Below are positions 37,385 through 45,805 of a DNA stretch of 64,000 bases, piece after piece (the stretch's first letter is position 1; every line of letters begins with the position of its first letter). Under the pieces are notes generated by a model. It did not search any database. It was not told where the DNA came from and saw only the letters and a list, made by a program, of their open reading frames with translations. The position numbers and the translations under genes were made by a program. The stretch is from Kocuria sp. (GTDB taxonomy: Bacteria > Actinomycetota > Actinomycetes > Actinomycetales > Micrococcaceae), in assembly GCF_030538595.1 (NCBI RefSeq), contig NZ_JAUNTS010000014.1, positions 33,711 to 97,710 of the forward strand, written 5' to 3'.

Positions 37385-39055
37385 TCACGTTCCGTTGTAC
37401 CGCGCCCAGGGATCCTCGAAGAACCGGAACTCCAACTCGCAAGCTCGGTGAAAAGCTGCCCGCATGGCGTCCCGGACGTCGTCAGTGGATTGCGCCGCAA
37501 GCTCATCAACCACCGCTCGAACTTTTTCGGCAGCCGCTGCGAACTCGGGGTCAGCATAGGAATCCAGCCACGCTGCGTAGGGGTGATCAAGGTGAGTCGC
37601 GCTGTGCTGTCGCTGCTGTTGCAACTCCACACCGATCCAGGCGTAGAGCCAGTAGCAAGGCAGAACAGCGGCCACGCCCACCGCCCAGTTGCGGGTTTGT
37701 GTTGTAGCCAGCAGGAAGTCGGTGTATTCAGCGGTGACCGCACTGGGGCGCACCTGGGCATCAGCTGCCACAAGTGTTCGATGCAGTCCGGCCGTCTCCT
37801 CCGCACAGCCCGCAGCTCCGGCGGCAAACAAAGCTCGCCAGGATTCCGACGGCGCCCGAACGGCCAGTTGTGCCAAAGCCCGCGAGTAGTCCTGAAGATA
37901 AGCCAAGTCTTGAGCCAGATAATCGAGGAACGCGGACTGCGGAAGTGAACCGTCCGCCAACCGTGGAACGAACGCACCTCTTTGAATGCGTGAGCGAACA
38001 TCAGCCGCCTCCGCCCAGAGCTGGCCGGTGAATGAATCATCCGCGCTGAGGTGGGACCAATCAGAAGCAATAGGTACGGCATTCTGCTGCGATTCTGCTG
38101 ATTCAGCGTCCGATCCCGTCGCAGCTTCCCACAAGCTCGTGTGCTTTGTGAAGGACACCGTGGCTGGTACCCGCGTGGTCCACGTCCGGATGGCTTCATC
38201 CACAGCATCAGCCAGGTGGTGACCGTGGTGCACGGGACCGTTGCCCTGCCCAACCTCCAATTCGTCAGCGTGCTGGAGGGCTCCCCGCAACCACTGCCTG
38301 GCCAGGCCAACCGCCGTCACCCAATCTCCGGTCCGGCTTGCCAGCACGGCAACGGCGCTGGAGATGGAGCATCCGGTGCCGTGGGTGTTGGCTGTGACGA
38401 TTCTGGGGTCATGCGCTACGAACAATGGACTGCTGTGGCCGGGAGCCACCAGAGCATCCGGGACATCCGGACCGGGCAGATGCCCACCTTTGACCAGGAC
38501 CTGCACCGCGTAGGTGTCCGCAAGTCGCTGGCCCTGGGCCAGAGCTCCCGACCACGTTTGGGCCACTTCTTCATCCAACAGCACTGCCAATTCGGGCACA
38601 TTGGGGGTGACCAGATCAGCACGGTGCAGCAGGCTCCTCATGGCGGCTTCGGCGTCGTGATCCAACAGACGACCCCCGGTGGTGGCCACCATGACCGGGT
38701 CCAGGACCACCACCGGCGGCCTGTGCTCCGCAAGCCACGCGCTCACCTCCTGGATCACAGGCACCGAACCCAACATGCCGATCTTCACGGCATCCACCAC
38801 GACGTCGTCGGAAACTGCCTTCAACTGGGCCACCAAAACTTCCCGCGGGGGAACGTGAATGGAACGCACGCCGGTGGTGTTTTGCGCCACCACCGCAGTG
38901 ATCACGCTCATGCCGTAGCCGCCCAGGGCTGTGATGGTTTTCAGATCCGCCTGCTGACCGGCGCCACCTGTGGGATCGGTGCCCGCGATGGACAAGACCC
39001 GCGGTGTATCTCTGGGCGTGATGCCCGTGTGGGGAATGGGGATGGCAGGAGTCAC
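37385..39055 (-). CDS. thiD: Fused hydroxymethylpyrimidine (phosphate) kinase and TenA thiaminase II
   Basis: A 556-residue fusion. ThiD (about 1-300) phosphorylates HMP twice; seen are VLSIAGTDPTGGAGQQADLK near 20-39, LDPVMVATTGG near 117-127 and the anion-hole motif NTHGTGCSISS near 220-230. TenA (about 340-556) hydrolyses aminopyrimidine for salvage; it has LPCYWLYAWIG with the family Cys, and ELEFRFFEDPW near the C-terminus where Phe replaces the usual Trp. The GTG start overlaps the thiE stop (GTGA). The fused order matches fungal THI20 and some actinobacterial proteins. Confidence 0.9.
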   Translation of the reverse strand: MTPAIPIPHTGITPRDTPRVLSIAGTDPTGGAGQQADLKTITALGGYGMSVITAVVAQNTTGVRSIHVPPREVLVAQLKAVSDDVVVDAVKIGMLGSVPVIQEVSAWLAEHRPPVVVLDPVMVATTGGRLLDHDAEAAMRSLLHRADLVTPNVPELAVLLDEEVAQTWSGALAQGQRLADTYAVQVLVKGGHLPGPDVPDALVAPGHSSPLFVAHDPRIVTANTHGTGCSISSAVAVLASRTGDWVTAVGLARQWLRGALQHADELEVGQGNGPVHHGHHLADAVDEAIRTWTTRVPATVSFTKHTSLWEAATGSDAESAESQQNAVPIASDWSHLSADDSFTGQLWAEAADVRSRIQRGAFVPRLADGSLPQSAFLDYLAQDLAYLQDYSRALAQLAVRAPSESWRALFAAGAAGCAEETAGLHRTLVAADAQVRPSAVTAEYTDFLLATTQTRNWAVGVAAVLPCYWLYAWIGVELQQQRQHSATHLDHPYAAWLDSYADPEFAAAAEKVRAVVDELAAQSTDDVRDAMRAAFHRACELEFRFFEDPWARYNGT

Positions 39056-39720
39056 CGTTGCATCGCCTTCCGGTAAGCACGTGCCGCCGCCAGTGGGTCT
39101 GGCGCAGCGCAAATTCCGGAGACCACCGCCAGGCCATCCGCGCCGGCTGCCATCAGCGCCCCAGCATCCTGCACCCGGACACCGCCTATGGCCACCGCGG
39201 GTACCGGGCACAGTGCTCGCGCACGGGCAAAACCGTCAAGGCCCAGTGGCTGGGGATGATCCGGTTTGGTCTGCGTGGCATGCACCGCGCCGATCCCCAC
39301 GTAGTCCACGGTTCCGGGTGGCAACTGCTCCAACGCCTGAAACTCGGTTGGGGTGACTGCAGACAACCCGATCACCGCAGCGGGGCCGCACAGCACACGA
39401 ACATCCTTTACGGGCAGGTCAGACTGACCCACGTGAACCCCGGCCACGGCCGCACCGCGGGATCGCGCAGCCAGGAACACATCCACGCGGTCATCCACCA
39501 GAACGGGAACCCGCTCCCCCACACGCTGAGCCACCTGCAAGGTCAGCTCCAGCAAGTCCCGACCACCCATGGTTTTGGACCGCACCTGGACCATGGTGGT
39601 GCCACCCTCCACGGCGGCCTCCACCACATCCGAAACCTCACGGGGGCTGCTCAGTGCGTCATCCGTGACGTGGTACAGCAGCAGGTCACTGGGCTCAAAA
39701 TGGTTGACAGTGGCCATCAC
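39052..39720 (-). CDS. thiE: Thiamine-phosphate synthase
   Basis: Joins HMP-PP and thiazole phosphate to thiamine monophosphate, 222 aa. TIM-barrel motifs are [10 protein letters not shown] near 44-53, [12 protein letters not shown] near 73-84, [10 protein letters not shown] near 93-102, [15 protein letters not shown] near 140-154, and VAIGGV near 175. The GTG start overlaps the thiM stop (GTGA); an ATG follows one codon later. Second gene of the riboswitch-controlled operon. Confidence 0.93.
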   Translation of the reverse strand: MMATVNHFEPSDLLLYHVTDDALSSPREVSDVVEAAVEGGTTMVQVRSKTMGGRDLLELTLQVAQRVGERVPVLVDDRVDVFLAARSRGAAVAGVHVGQSDLPVKDVRVLCGPAAVIGLSAVTPTEFQALEQLPPGTVDYVGIGAVHATQTKPDHPQPLGLDGFARARALCPVPAVAIGGVRVQDAGALMAAGADGLAVVSGICAAPDPLAAARAYRKAMQR

Positions 39721-40556
39721 AGAACCACCTCCGCGGCGGTGACGGCAGCGCAGCGTGCGACGTCGTCGGCGTTCAATGCCGCCACCTCATCCAGCAGCGC
39801 CACGGCAAAGGAGCCGGGACCGCCGCTGCGCCGGGCTGCTCGCTCGGCGGCCAGTTCCCACACCACGCTGCCCACCACGGCGGCATCCACGGGGTCCGGT
39901 ACCACGGCGGTGAAAGCCGCGATGACCGCTCCCAGTGCGCAGCCACCGCCGGTCACGCGCGTCAAGTATTCGTGGCCGTGGGGAATCCGCCACGCCGCAT
40001 CTGCCCCCAAGACAATGTCGACTTCACCGGAGATCGCCACGGCTTGGACTCCGTGACCGTTGATCAACTCGCGCGCAGCGTCCAGGGCCGCGGTGGGGTG
40101 CTCCGTGGAGTCGGTGCCACGCCCACCGGCCCCGCCGCACAGGCCAATCACTTCCGAGGCATTGCCACGAACCACGGTTGGGGCATGCGCCAGGAGGTCT
40201 CTGGCCAGGGTGGTTCGCACGGGCAGCGCCCCCACGGCCACGGGGTCCAGCACCCAGGGGGTGCCGACCTCGGCACATGCCGCAGCGGCTTCCAGCATGG
40301 CGTGGCGTTGCTCGGGAGTGGGAGTGCCAAGGTTGATCAGAACGGCATCTGCCATCCGGGCAAAAGCTCCCGCCTCCCCCACAATGTCTGTCATGGCAGG
40401 CGGGGCACCCAAAGCCAGCAGGGCATTGGCGGTGAAGTTGGTGACCACGGCATTGGTCAGGCATTGCACCAGGGGATGCTGGGCTCTCACCTCAGTCAGG
40501 CCGGTTGCAAGAACGCTGTCCGGAAAGCGGGTGCCGGGTGCGTGGGTAGGCGTCAT
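39717..40556 (-). CDS. thiM: Hydroxyethylthiazole kinase
   Basis: Phosphorylates the thiazole alcohol for thiamine salvage, 279 aa. Family segments are [20 protein letters not shown] near 28-47, DPVAVGA near 103, and [14 protein letters not shown] near 205 with the catalytic Cys. The ATG at 40556 has AAGGGA eight bases upstream, and that ribosome site is part of the TPP aptamer; the longer frame runs through the riboswitch and is not translated. Confidence 0.93.
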   Translation of the reverse strand: MTPTHAPGTRFPDSVLATGLTEVRAQHPLVQCLTNAVVTNFTANALLALGAPPAMTDIVGEAGAFARMADAVLINLGTPTPEQRHAMLEAAAACAEVGTPWVLDPVAVGALPVRTTLARDLLAHAPTVVRGNASEVIGLCGGAGGRGTDSTEHPTAALDAARELINGHGVQAVAISGEVDIVLGADAAWRIPHGHEYLTRVTGGGCALGAVIAAFTAVVPDPVDAAVVGSVVWELAAERAARRSGGPGSFAVALLDEVAALNADDVARCAAVTAAEVVL

Positions 40557-40564
40557 GGCGACAA

Positions 40565-40637
40565 TCCCTTCGCTAGTACAAGCTAGATCAGGTTCAACGG
40601 GTCTGCTCTCAGCCGCAGATTGCGGCACCCCGTGTCA
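40565..40637 (-). promoter_or_regulatory. TPP riboswitch (THI element) controlling thiM-thiE-thiD/tenA
   Basis: On the minus strand the conserved landmarks occur in order: CGGGGTGCC, GCTGAGAGCAGACCC, GAACCTGATCTAG, and TACTAGCGAAGGGA. The final AAGGGA is also the thiM Shine-Dalgarno, so ligand binding should hide it and block translation. No separate terminator lies between aptamer and ATG, which also argues for translational control. Confidence 0.93.
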
Positions 40638-40654
40638 CGCCCCACCCTACGCCG

Positions 40655-40733
40655 CCCCACTCCGCCGAAATCATGGTTTGTCCCAAAAATTGAGCGATTT
40701 TTTGGGTCAAACCATGATTTCGGCGGAGTGGGG
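40655..40733. repeat. Very long hairpin, CTCCGCCGA group, between rne and the thi riboswitch
   Basis: Arms of about 35 bp (CCCCACTCCGCCGAAATCATGG... and its complement) pair with one T-T mismatch around a short loop, starting 6 bases past the rne stop. The inner part is A/T-rich (CCCAAAAA/TTTTTGGG). It presumably ends the rne transcript. Its distal arm lies within 20 bp of the riboswitch, so the thi promoter must overlap it or lie just beside it (TAGGGT near 40646-40651 is a candidate -10). Confidence 0.8.
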
Positions 40734-40738
40734 GGCGG

Positions 40739-43700
40739 TTATTCCGGCTTGGGGGCCGCTGCCGGAGCGGAAGCCCTCCGGGAGCGGCGCGGCTTGCGCA
40801 CCGGGGGCTGTTCCGGCCCGCGCTCCCCCAAGGAATCAGCCAACGAATCCAACGACGGCACCCCATTGGCCCCCGCCGCGGCACCATCCGCGGACTCCGC
40901 GCCACCGGCCCCGTGGGGCAGATCAATGACCTGCCCGTTAATGGTCACCTTGGACTGATCCGCCCGCGCACCAGTCACTGCCACGGCCGTACCGGAGGTC
41001 ACGGTGGCACCCTGATTCTGCGGTGCCGCAGCAGCATCCGGTGTTCCCACCGGCGCGGCAGCCCGGCGCGCTCCACGGGTACGACGGCGAGGAGTCGCCT
41101 CCGCCCCGGACGCAACCGAATCCGGTGCACCAGCGGAGGTCGCAGACGCCGAACCGGTACTCGGCTGACTGGTAATCGACTGGCTCAAAGCGCCCGCGGT
41201 ATCCGATGCTCCCGGCGCGTCATCCGATACACCGGGCCGATGCTGAGTCTGGTTCCGACCCTGTGCTGCCGCAGCTCGACCTTGGTTTTCCCCGGTGTGA
41301 TCCTGTGTCTCCGATGTCTCGGAGTCATTCTGTCCGCGGTTGCGTGAGCGCTTTCCACGCCGCTTACGACGACGCTTGTTGCCTTCGCGCCCCGAGTCCT
41401 GGTTGGAGTCCTCCCCCTGACTTGGACCATCTGCTGTGGAGCTGTCCTGATCCTCCACATGATGCGAGTGGGCATCGGCGCTCTGGCCGGACACCGCACG
41501 CTCATTCTCAGCAGCAGACCCTGAAGGATTCTCACCCTCTTGGTTCGCGTCGGTTTCTGCCACCTCTTGGGAAGCACGGCCCGCGTGGTTGTCCCTTCCG
41601 CGACCGCCACGCCGTGATCCCCGCGATCGGCCGCGTCCGCCACCCGAGCGCTCCTTCTGCTCCGTGGAGTCGGTGGCATCCGCTGAATCTTCGGATGCAG
41701 CAGATGTGGCGGGGGCGTCGTCGTGCTGAGACGCGGATGCGATCGCAGCAAAAGCGTTACGCGTGGCTTGGGCGCGCTTGGCCTGCTCTGGATCCTCCAC
41801 CAAACCCAAACCCGAACCCGAACCCGCACCCGCACTTGAACCCGAATCCGAACCGTTCCCTGATCCCGAGTCAGACCCGTTCGCCTGATTCGAGTGGTGC
41901 GCTGTGGAGTGCTCCTGCCCACCACCACGCCGATTGCGCTTGCGTTCGTTACGGTCCCGGCGGGAGGTGTCCGTGGAAATCCCGCCCTTGCCCTTCAAGG
42001 GGTGATCGTGAATGACCACACCGCGGGAATCACAGGCCTCGCACGGCTCGGAGAAGATCTCCAACAGCCCGGTCCCCATACGTTTACGGGTCATCTGCAC
42101 CAGGCCCAGGGAGGTCACCTCAGCCACCTGATGCTTGGTGCGATCCCGCCCCAGGCACTCCACCAAACGCCGCAGAACCAAGTCACGGTTGGCTTCCAGC
42201 ACCATGTCGATGAAGTCGATCACAATGATTCCGCCAATGTCACGCAGCCGCAGCTGGCGCACAATTTCCTCGGCGGCTTCCAAGTTGTTCTTGGTCACGG
42301 TTTCTTCAAGATTGCCGCCGGAGCCCGTGAACTTCCCGGTGTTCACATCCACCACGGTCATGGCTTCGGTACGGTCAATCACCAAGGAACCACCGGAGGG
42401 CAGCATGACCTTGCGGTCCAACGCCTTGTAAATCTGTTCATCCACCTGGAAGTGCTCGAACAGGTCCTCGTCCTCAGTCCACTGGGTCACCCGATCCAGC
42501 AGATCCGGTGCCACGTACATCACGTACGCCTCAATGTTGTCCCAGGCTGCCTGCCCCTGGACGGTCATGGAGGTGAAGTCCTCGTTGAACACGTCTCGGA
42601 CAGTCTTGATGGTCAGATCCGGCTCCGCGTACAGCAGTTCAGGGGCCAGGGTTTTGCCCTTTCCGGCCTTCTCCTGGATCTGCTCCCACTGCGACCGCAA
42701 CCGGTTGATGTCATTGGTGAGTTCCTGTTCGGAGGCACCTTCGGCAGCCGTTCGCACAATCACCCCGGCGCCGTCCGGCAGATGATCTTTGAGGATCTTC
42801 TTCAACCGTTGGCGTTCCACATCCGGCAGCTTCCGGGAGATTCCGGTCATGGAACCGCCGGGCACGTACACCAAGTAGCGGCCCGGTAGAGAGACCTGGC
42901 TGGTCAACCGCGCACCCTTGTGGCCCACGGGGTCCTTGGTCACCTGGACCAGCACGGAATCCCCGGACTTCAGGGCGTTTTCGATCCGCTTGGCGGAGCC
43001 GCCCAGTTCAGCGTCATCCCAGTTCACTTCGCCCGCGTAAAGCACAGCATTGCGTCCGCGACCAATGTCAATGAAGGCGGCTTCCATGGAGGGCAGCACA
43101 TTTTGCACTTTGCCCAGGTACACATTGCCGATCAACGAATCCTGCTGTGTGTGAGACACAAAGTGCTCAGCCAGCACGCCGTCTTCCAGCACCCCGATCT
43201 GAATGCGGTCATCCTTCTCCCGCACCACCATTTTGCGTTCCACGGACTCACGCCTGGCCAAGAACTCGGCCTCCGTGATCACCTGACGGCGGCGCCCGGA
43301 CTGACGCGATTCGCGCCGCCGCTGCTTCTTGGCCTCCAATCGGGTGGAGCCCTTGACCGACTGCACGGTGGTGGGCGCAGCACTGTCCACCACACGCCCG
43401 GTGCGGATACGGGTCACGGTACCGGGGGGATCGTCGTCGTTGCCGCCCTCCAGTTCCATGTCCACAGACCCACGACGACGCCGACGCCGCCTCTTGCTGG
43501 TCACACCCGTTCCCGGGGCGGGATCGTCGAACTCCGCCTCTTCGGCGGCTTCTGCCTCTTCGATTGCGGCTTGGCGGGCTTCCTCCCGCGCTTGGGCTGC
43601 GCGCTCCGCGGCGGCCTGGATGGCCTCCGTGTCCGGGGCGTGGAACATCAGCGAGGTGGCCGAGGCGGAGCTGAAGTCCGCGAACGGATCGGCCGCCGGC

Positions 43701-44095
43701 GATTCCTGGGAGTCAGGTTCCTCTGGAGTGTCCTGCGTGGTGTGTTCGTCTGACCCATTCTGCTCAGTGCCCTCAGCTGCAACAGAACTGGGAGCGTCGG
43801 AATCGGTGGGTTTCTCTGACTCGCTGGGACTGCTGGACTCGCTGGGTGCCACGGTGGAGCCCAACGGCAATTCGGTCTGCTCCTGAGAGGTGACCGGGGC
43901 GTCGTCGTCCTCGGTGGTCTGGGCAGGAGTTTGTGGGTCCGGGTCTTCTGCGGGAGGAAGTGTGGTGCTACCCGCTTCCGCCGCCTGTAGCGCCTGGTAG
44001 GCAGTCTCAGCGGGAGTCTGTGCTGCGGGCTGGCCGGTCACGGCCTGGGTTGAAGCTGAACCCTCCTGTGCGGGGTTCACCTGCTCGGTGGTCAT
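40739..44095 (-). CDS. rne: Ribonuclease E/G
   Basis: Endoribonuclease central to mRNA decay and rRNA processing, 1118 aa. Residues 1-280 are an acidic Ser/Glu/Thr-rich arm. The catalytic core follows: S1 RNA-binding domain with GNVYLGKVQNVLPSMEAAF near 325, the DNase-I-like site VVDVNTGKFTG near 582 and IIVIDFIDM near 626 with the metal-binding Asp residues, and the zinc-link CEAC near 685. The last 400 residues are a low-complexity arm with Gly-Ser dipeptide repeats and Arg/Gly-rich patches, expected to bind RNA or partners. There is no Shine-Dalgarno; TATGGC lies 6 nt before the ATG. Confidence 0.93.
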   Translation of the reverse strand: MTTEQVNPAQEGSASTQAVTGQPAAQTPAETAYQALQAAEAGSTTLPPAEDPDPQTPAQTTEDDDAPVTSQEQTELPLGSTVAPSESSSPSESEKPTDSDAPSSVAAEGTEQNGSDEHTTQDTPEEPDSQESPAADPFADFSSASATSLMFHAPDTEAIQAAAERAAQAREEARQAAIEEAEAAEEAEFDDPAPGTGVTSKRRRRRRRGSVDMELEGGNDDDPPGTVTRIRTGRVVDSAAPTTVQSVKGSTRLEAKKQRRRESRQSGRRRQVITEAEFLARRESVERKMVVREKDDRIQIGVLEDGVLAEHFVSHTQQDSLIGNVYLGKVQNVLPSMEAAFIDIGRGRNAVLYAGEVNWDDAELGGSAKRIENALKSGDSVLVQVTKDPVGHKGARLTSQVSLPGRYLVYVPGGSMTGISRKLPDVERQRLKKILKDHLPDGAGVIVRTAAEGASEQELTNDINRLRSQWEQIQEKAGKGKTLAPELLYAEPDLTIKTVRDVFNEDFTSMTVQGQAAWDNIEAYVMYVAPDLLDRVTQWTEDEDLFEHFQVDEQIYKALDRKVMLPSGGSLVIDRTEAMTVVDVNTGKFTGSGGNLEETVTKNNLEAAEEIVRQLRLRDIGGIIVIDFIDMVLEANRDLVLRRLVECLGRDRTKHQVAEVTSLGLVQMTRKRMGTGLLEIFSEPCEACDSRGVVIHDHPLKGKGGISTDTSRRDRNERKRNRRGGGQEHSTAHHSNQANGSDSGSGNGSDSGSSAGAGSGSGLGLVEDPEQAKRAQATRNAFAAIASASQHDDAPATSAASEDSADATDSTEQKERSGGGRGRSRGSRRGGRGRDNHAGRASQEVAETDANQEGENPSGSAAENERAVSGQSADAHSHHVEDQDSSTADGPSQGEDSNQDSGREGNKRRRKRRGKRSRNRGQNDSETSETQDHTGENQGRAAAAQGRNQTQHRPGVSDDAPGASDTAGALSQSITSQPSTGSASATSAGAPDSVASGAEATPRRRTRGARRAAAPVGTPDAAAAPQNQGATVTSGTAVAVTGARADQSKVTINGQVIDLPHGAGGAESADGAAAGANGVPSLDSLADSLGERGPEQPPVRKPRRSRRASAPAAAPKPE
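41801..41855. repeat. Hexanucleotide tandem repeat in the rne C-terminal arm
   Basis: The plus strand carries about nine imperfect copies of a 6-bp unit (AACCCG and variants), encoding alternating Gly-Ser-like dipeptides on the minus strand. As the unit is two codons, slippage would change length without breaking the frame. Confidence 0.7.
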
Positions 44096-44436
44096 GTATT
44101 CGCCATATTTCTGCGGGTACCGCCGTCTACACCCGGGGAACCGCCGGTCGGTGGCGCCGTGCGGGGCCCGTGGAGGGTCGCGCGGCTGCCAAAAGTCGCT
44201 GTGTGCACCGCCTGGCGCTCAGCGGTAGCTGGCTCACCCGGCGGGCCGTCCAGTGAGCCGAGCCACCGGGCCGCCTGCCGTGCAGGGGCACTCGGGTGGT
44301 CTTCACGCCGGTGGACGCGCTCAATCTTCCTGAGAGCTGCGGCCCACCGTGCGCTGGATCGGCACCGGTACGGATCACGCATCAGGTGCAGCCAATGCGT
44401 GACCGGAATCATTCTGGCACACACAACCCATGGCAA
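44092..44436 (-). CDS. Possible small upstream ORF overlapping rne start
   Basis: An open frame of 114 codons whose TGA overlaps the rne ATG (ATGA), in the 383-bp gap ahead of rne. It is Arg-rich, has no recognised domain and no clear Shine-Dalgarno. GC-rich DNA gives spurious frames easily, so this is reported only because of the exact overlap. If real it could couple to rne or act as a leader peptide. Confidence 0.2.
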   Translation of the reverse strand: MPWVVCARMIPVTHWLHLMRDPYRCRSSARWAAALRKIERVHRREDHPSAPARQAARWLGSLDGPPGEPATAERQAVHTATFGSRATLHGPRTAPPTGGSPGVDGGTRRNMANT

Positions 44437-44478
44437 CGCGTTCAGCAGCTACCCATGTGCCCTGCTTATGATCACGAT
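44096..44478. promoter_or_regulatory. Divergent rne / VKOR intergenic region
   Basis: A 383-bp gap of high GC. It holds a near-consensus -10 (TATGAT, 44467-44472) for the plus-strand gene and TATGGC (minus strand, 44102-44107) next to rne. GC-rich inverted segments could fold into a structured rne leader if transcription also starts further upstream. No known RNA family was recognised. Confidence 0.35.
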
Positions 44479-45120
44479 GTGATGACAATTCCCACCGAAA
44501 CCAACACGCAGGACACGCTGGAGAACTCCGCGCCCACCACCCGGGTGCCACGCGGGGACCTGTCCTGGGCTGTGATTGCCCTCCTGACTGCCGCGCTGGG
44601 GCTCTACGCCTCGATTTCCCTGGTGATCGAAAAGTGGCAGATCTTGGCGGACCCCCTGCATGTGACCTCCTGTGACTTCAACGCCACGCTGTCCTGCGGG
44701 ACAGTCATCCGCTCGTCACAAGCCAATTTGCTGGGTTTCCCCAACCCCTTCATTGGGCTGGTGGCCTACACGTTGGTGATCGTGATTGCCGTTGGAGTCC
44801 TTGCCGGGGCCCGCTACCGTGCCTGGTACTGGCTGGGCCTGATCGGCGGGCAATTGCTGGGTCAGATCTTCCTGCTGTGGCTGTGGACCCAGGCCACGTT
44901 TGAAATCAACGCGCTGTGTCTCTACTGCATGTTGGTGTGGCTGGTGCACCCGATCCTGCTGATGGCCACGGTGGCACGGTGTGTGCGCACCGGCGCGATT
45001 CCTGCCCCGGCGGGTGTTCGTTCCACCGCACGGCTCTGGGCTGCCGGCGTCGTGGTACTGATCTGGCTGGTGGTCTTTGGTTCGGTGCTGGTGCGTTTCT
45101 CCGGCACCATGTTCGGCTGA
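44479..45120 (+). CDS. Vitamin K epoxide reductase family membrane protein
   Basis: A 213-residue VKOR homologue with a soluble N-terminus and four to five helices. In bacteria VKOR reoxidises DsbA-like oxidoreductases with quinone as acceptor, driving extracytoplasmic disulfide formation. Conserved cysteines are in TSCDFNATLSCG (C65, C73) and the redox CLYC (C147, C150); the family segment GFPNPFIGLVAY is present. No thioredoxin domain is fused. The GTG at 44479 is 6 nt after TATGAT, so the transcript is probably leaderless; ATG at 44482 is the alternative. Confidence 0.87.
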   Translation: MMTIPTETNTQDTLENSAPTTRVPRGDLSWAVIALLTAALGLYASISLVIEKWQILADPLHVTSCDFNATLSCGTVIRSSQANLLGFPNPFIGLVAYTLVIVIAVGVLAGARYRAWYWLGLIGGQLLGQIFLLWLWTQATFEINALCLYCMLVWLVHPILLMATVARCVRTGAIPAPAGVRSTARLWAAGVVVLIWLVVFGSVLVRFSGTMFG

Positions 45121-45138
45121 GTCGGGCCTCTTCATGTG

Positions 45139-45197
45139 ACGAACCCTCACGTCACTCGTTGATCAGCATGTGATCAACGAGTGACGTGAGGGTTCGT
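45139..45197. repeat. 27-bp perfect hairpin, GAACCCTCACGT group, between convergent genes
   Basis: Two 27-nt arms pair perfectly around a GCATG loop, between the VKOR and ndk stop codons. There is no U-run in either direction. The distal 18 bp of the arm (GAACCCTCACGTCACTCG) recurs with one change in the hairpin at 58010. Confidence 0.85.
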
Positions 45198-45212
45198 TGC
45201 GTTGCGCGCGGT

Positions 45213-45626
45213 TCAGGCGAACCAGATACCGATTTCCCGCTCGGCAGATTCCGGAGAGTCGGAGCCGTGCACAATGTTCTTCTGCACTTTTTCGCCCCAA
45301 TCGCGTCCCAGATCTCCACGGATGGTTCCGGCGGCCGCCTTGACAGGGTCAGAAACGCCGGCCATGGCGCGGAAGGACTCAATCACGGAGTCACCCTCAA
45401 ACACAGCAGCCACCACGGGACCGGACATCATGAACTCCACCAGAGGTTCAAAGAACGGCTTGCCTTCGTGCTCCGCGTAATGCGCGGTCAGGATTTCCCG
45501 GGTGGCATTCAGGTACTTCAGCTCCACCAGCTTGAAGCCGCGGGCCTCAATACGAGCCAGCACCTGGCCGGTGAGGTTGCGCTGCACACCATCCGGCTTG
45601 ACCAGCACCAACGTACGTTCTGTCAT
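45213..45626 (-). CDS. ndk: Nucleoside diphosphate kinase
   Basis: Equilibrates nucleoside di- and triphosphates through a phosphohistidine, 137 aa. The N-terminus is RTLVLVKPDGVQR, and the active-site motif NIVHGSDS gives H120. The ATG at 45626 has AAGGAG eight bases upstream; the frame is open for seven more codons without support. Confidence 0.97.
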   Translation of the reverse strand: MTERTLVLVKPDGVQRNLTGQVLARIEARGFKLVELKYLNATREILTAHYAEHEGKPFFEPLVEFMMSGPVVAAVFEGDSVIESFRAMAGVSDPVKAAAGTIRGDLGRDWGEKVQKNIVHGSDSPESAEREIGIWFA

Positions 45627-45805
45627 GCGTGTTCTCCTTGCACTCATGGGGGATCTCCTGCAGCGACCGCACCAGCGCGCCGCCTTGTCCGGGCACCAGC
45701 CTACTGCGCCCCCTCAGCGCTTCACGGTCGCCTGGTGACCCACGGTTGAGGGGACGACGACGGCGGGAGGAGGCCGCAGGCGTCGTCGTCCACCGGAGGT
45801 GTGGG

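Noticed and set aside
40655..40733. Terminal inverted repeats of an insertion sequence
   Set aside because: The arms enclose only a few bases, there is no transposase gene near any of the hairpins, and no target-site duplication was seen.
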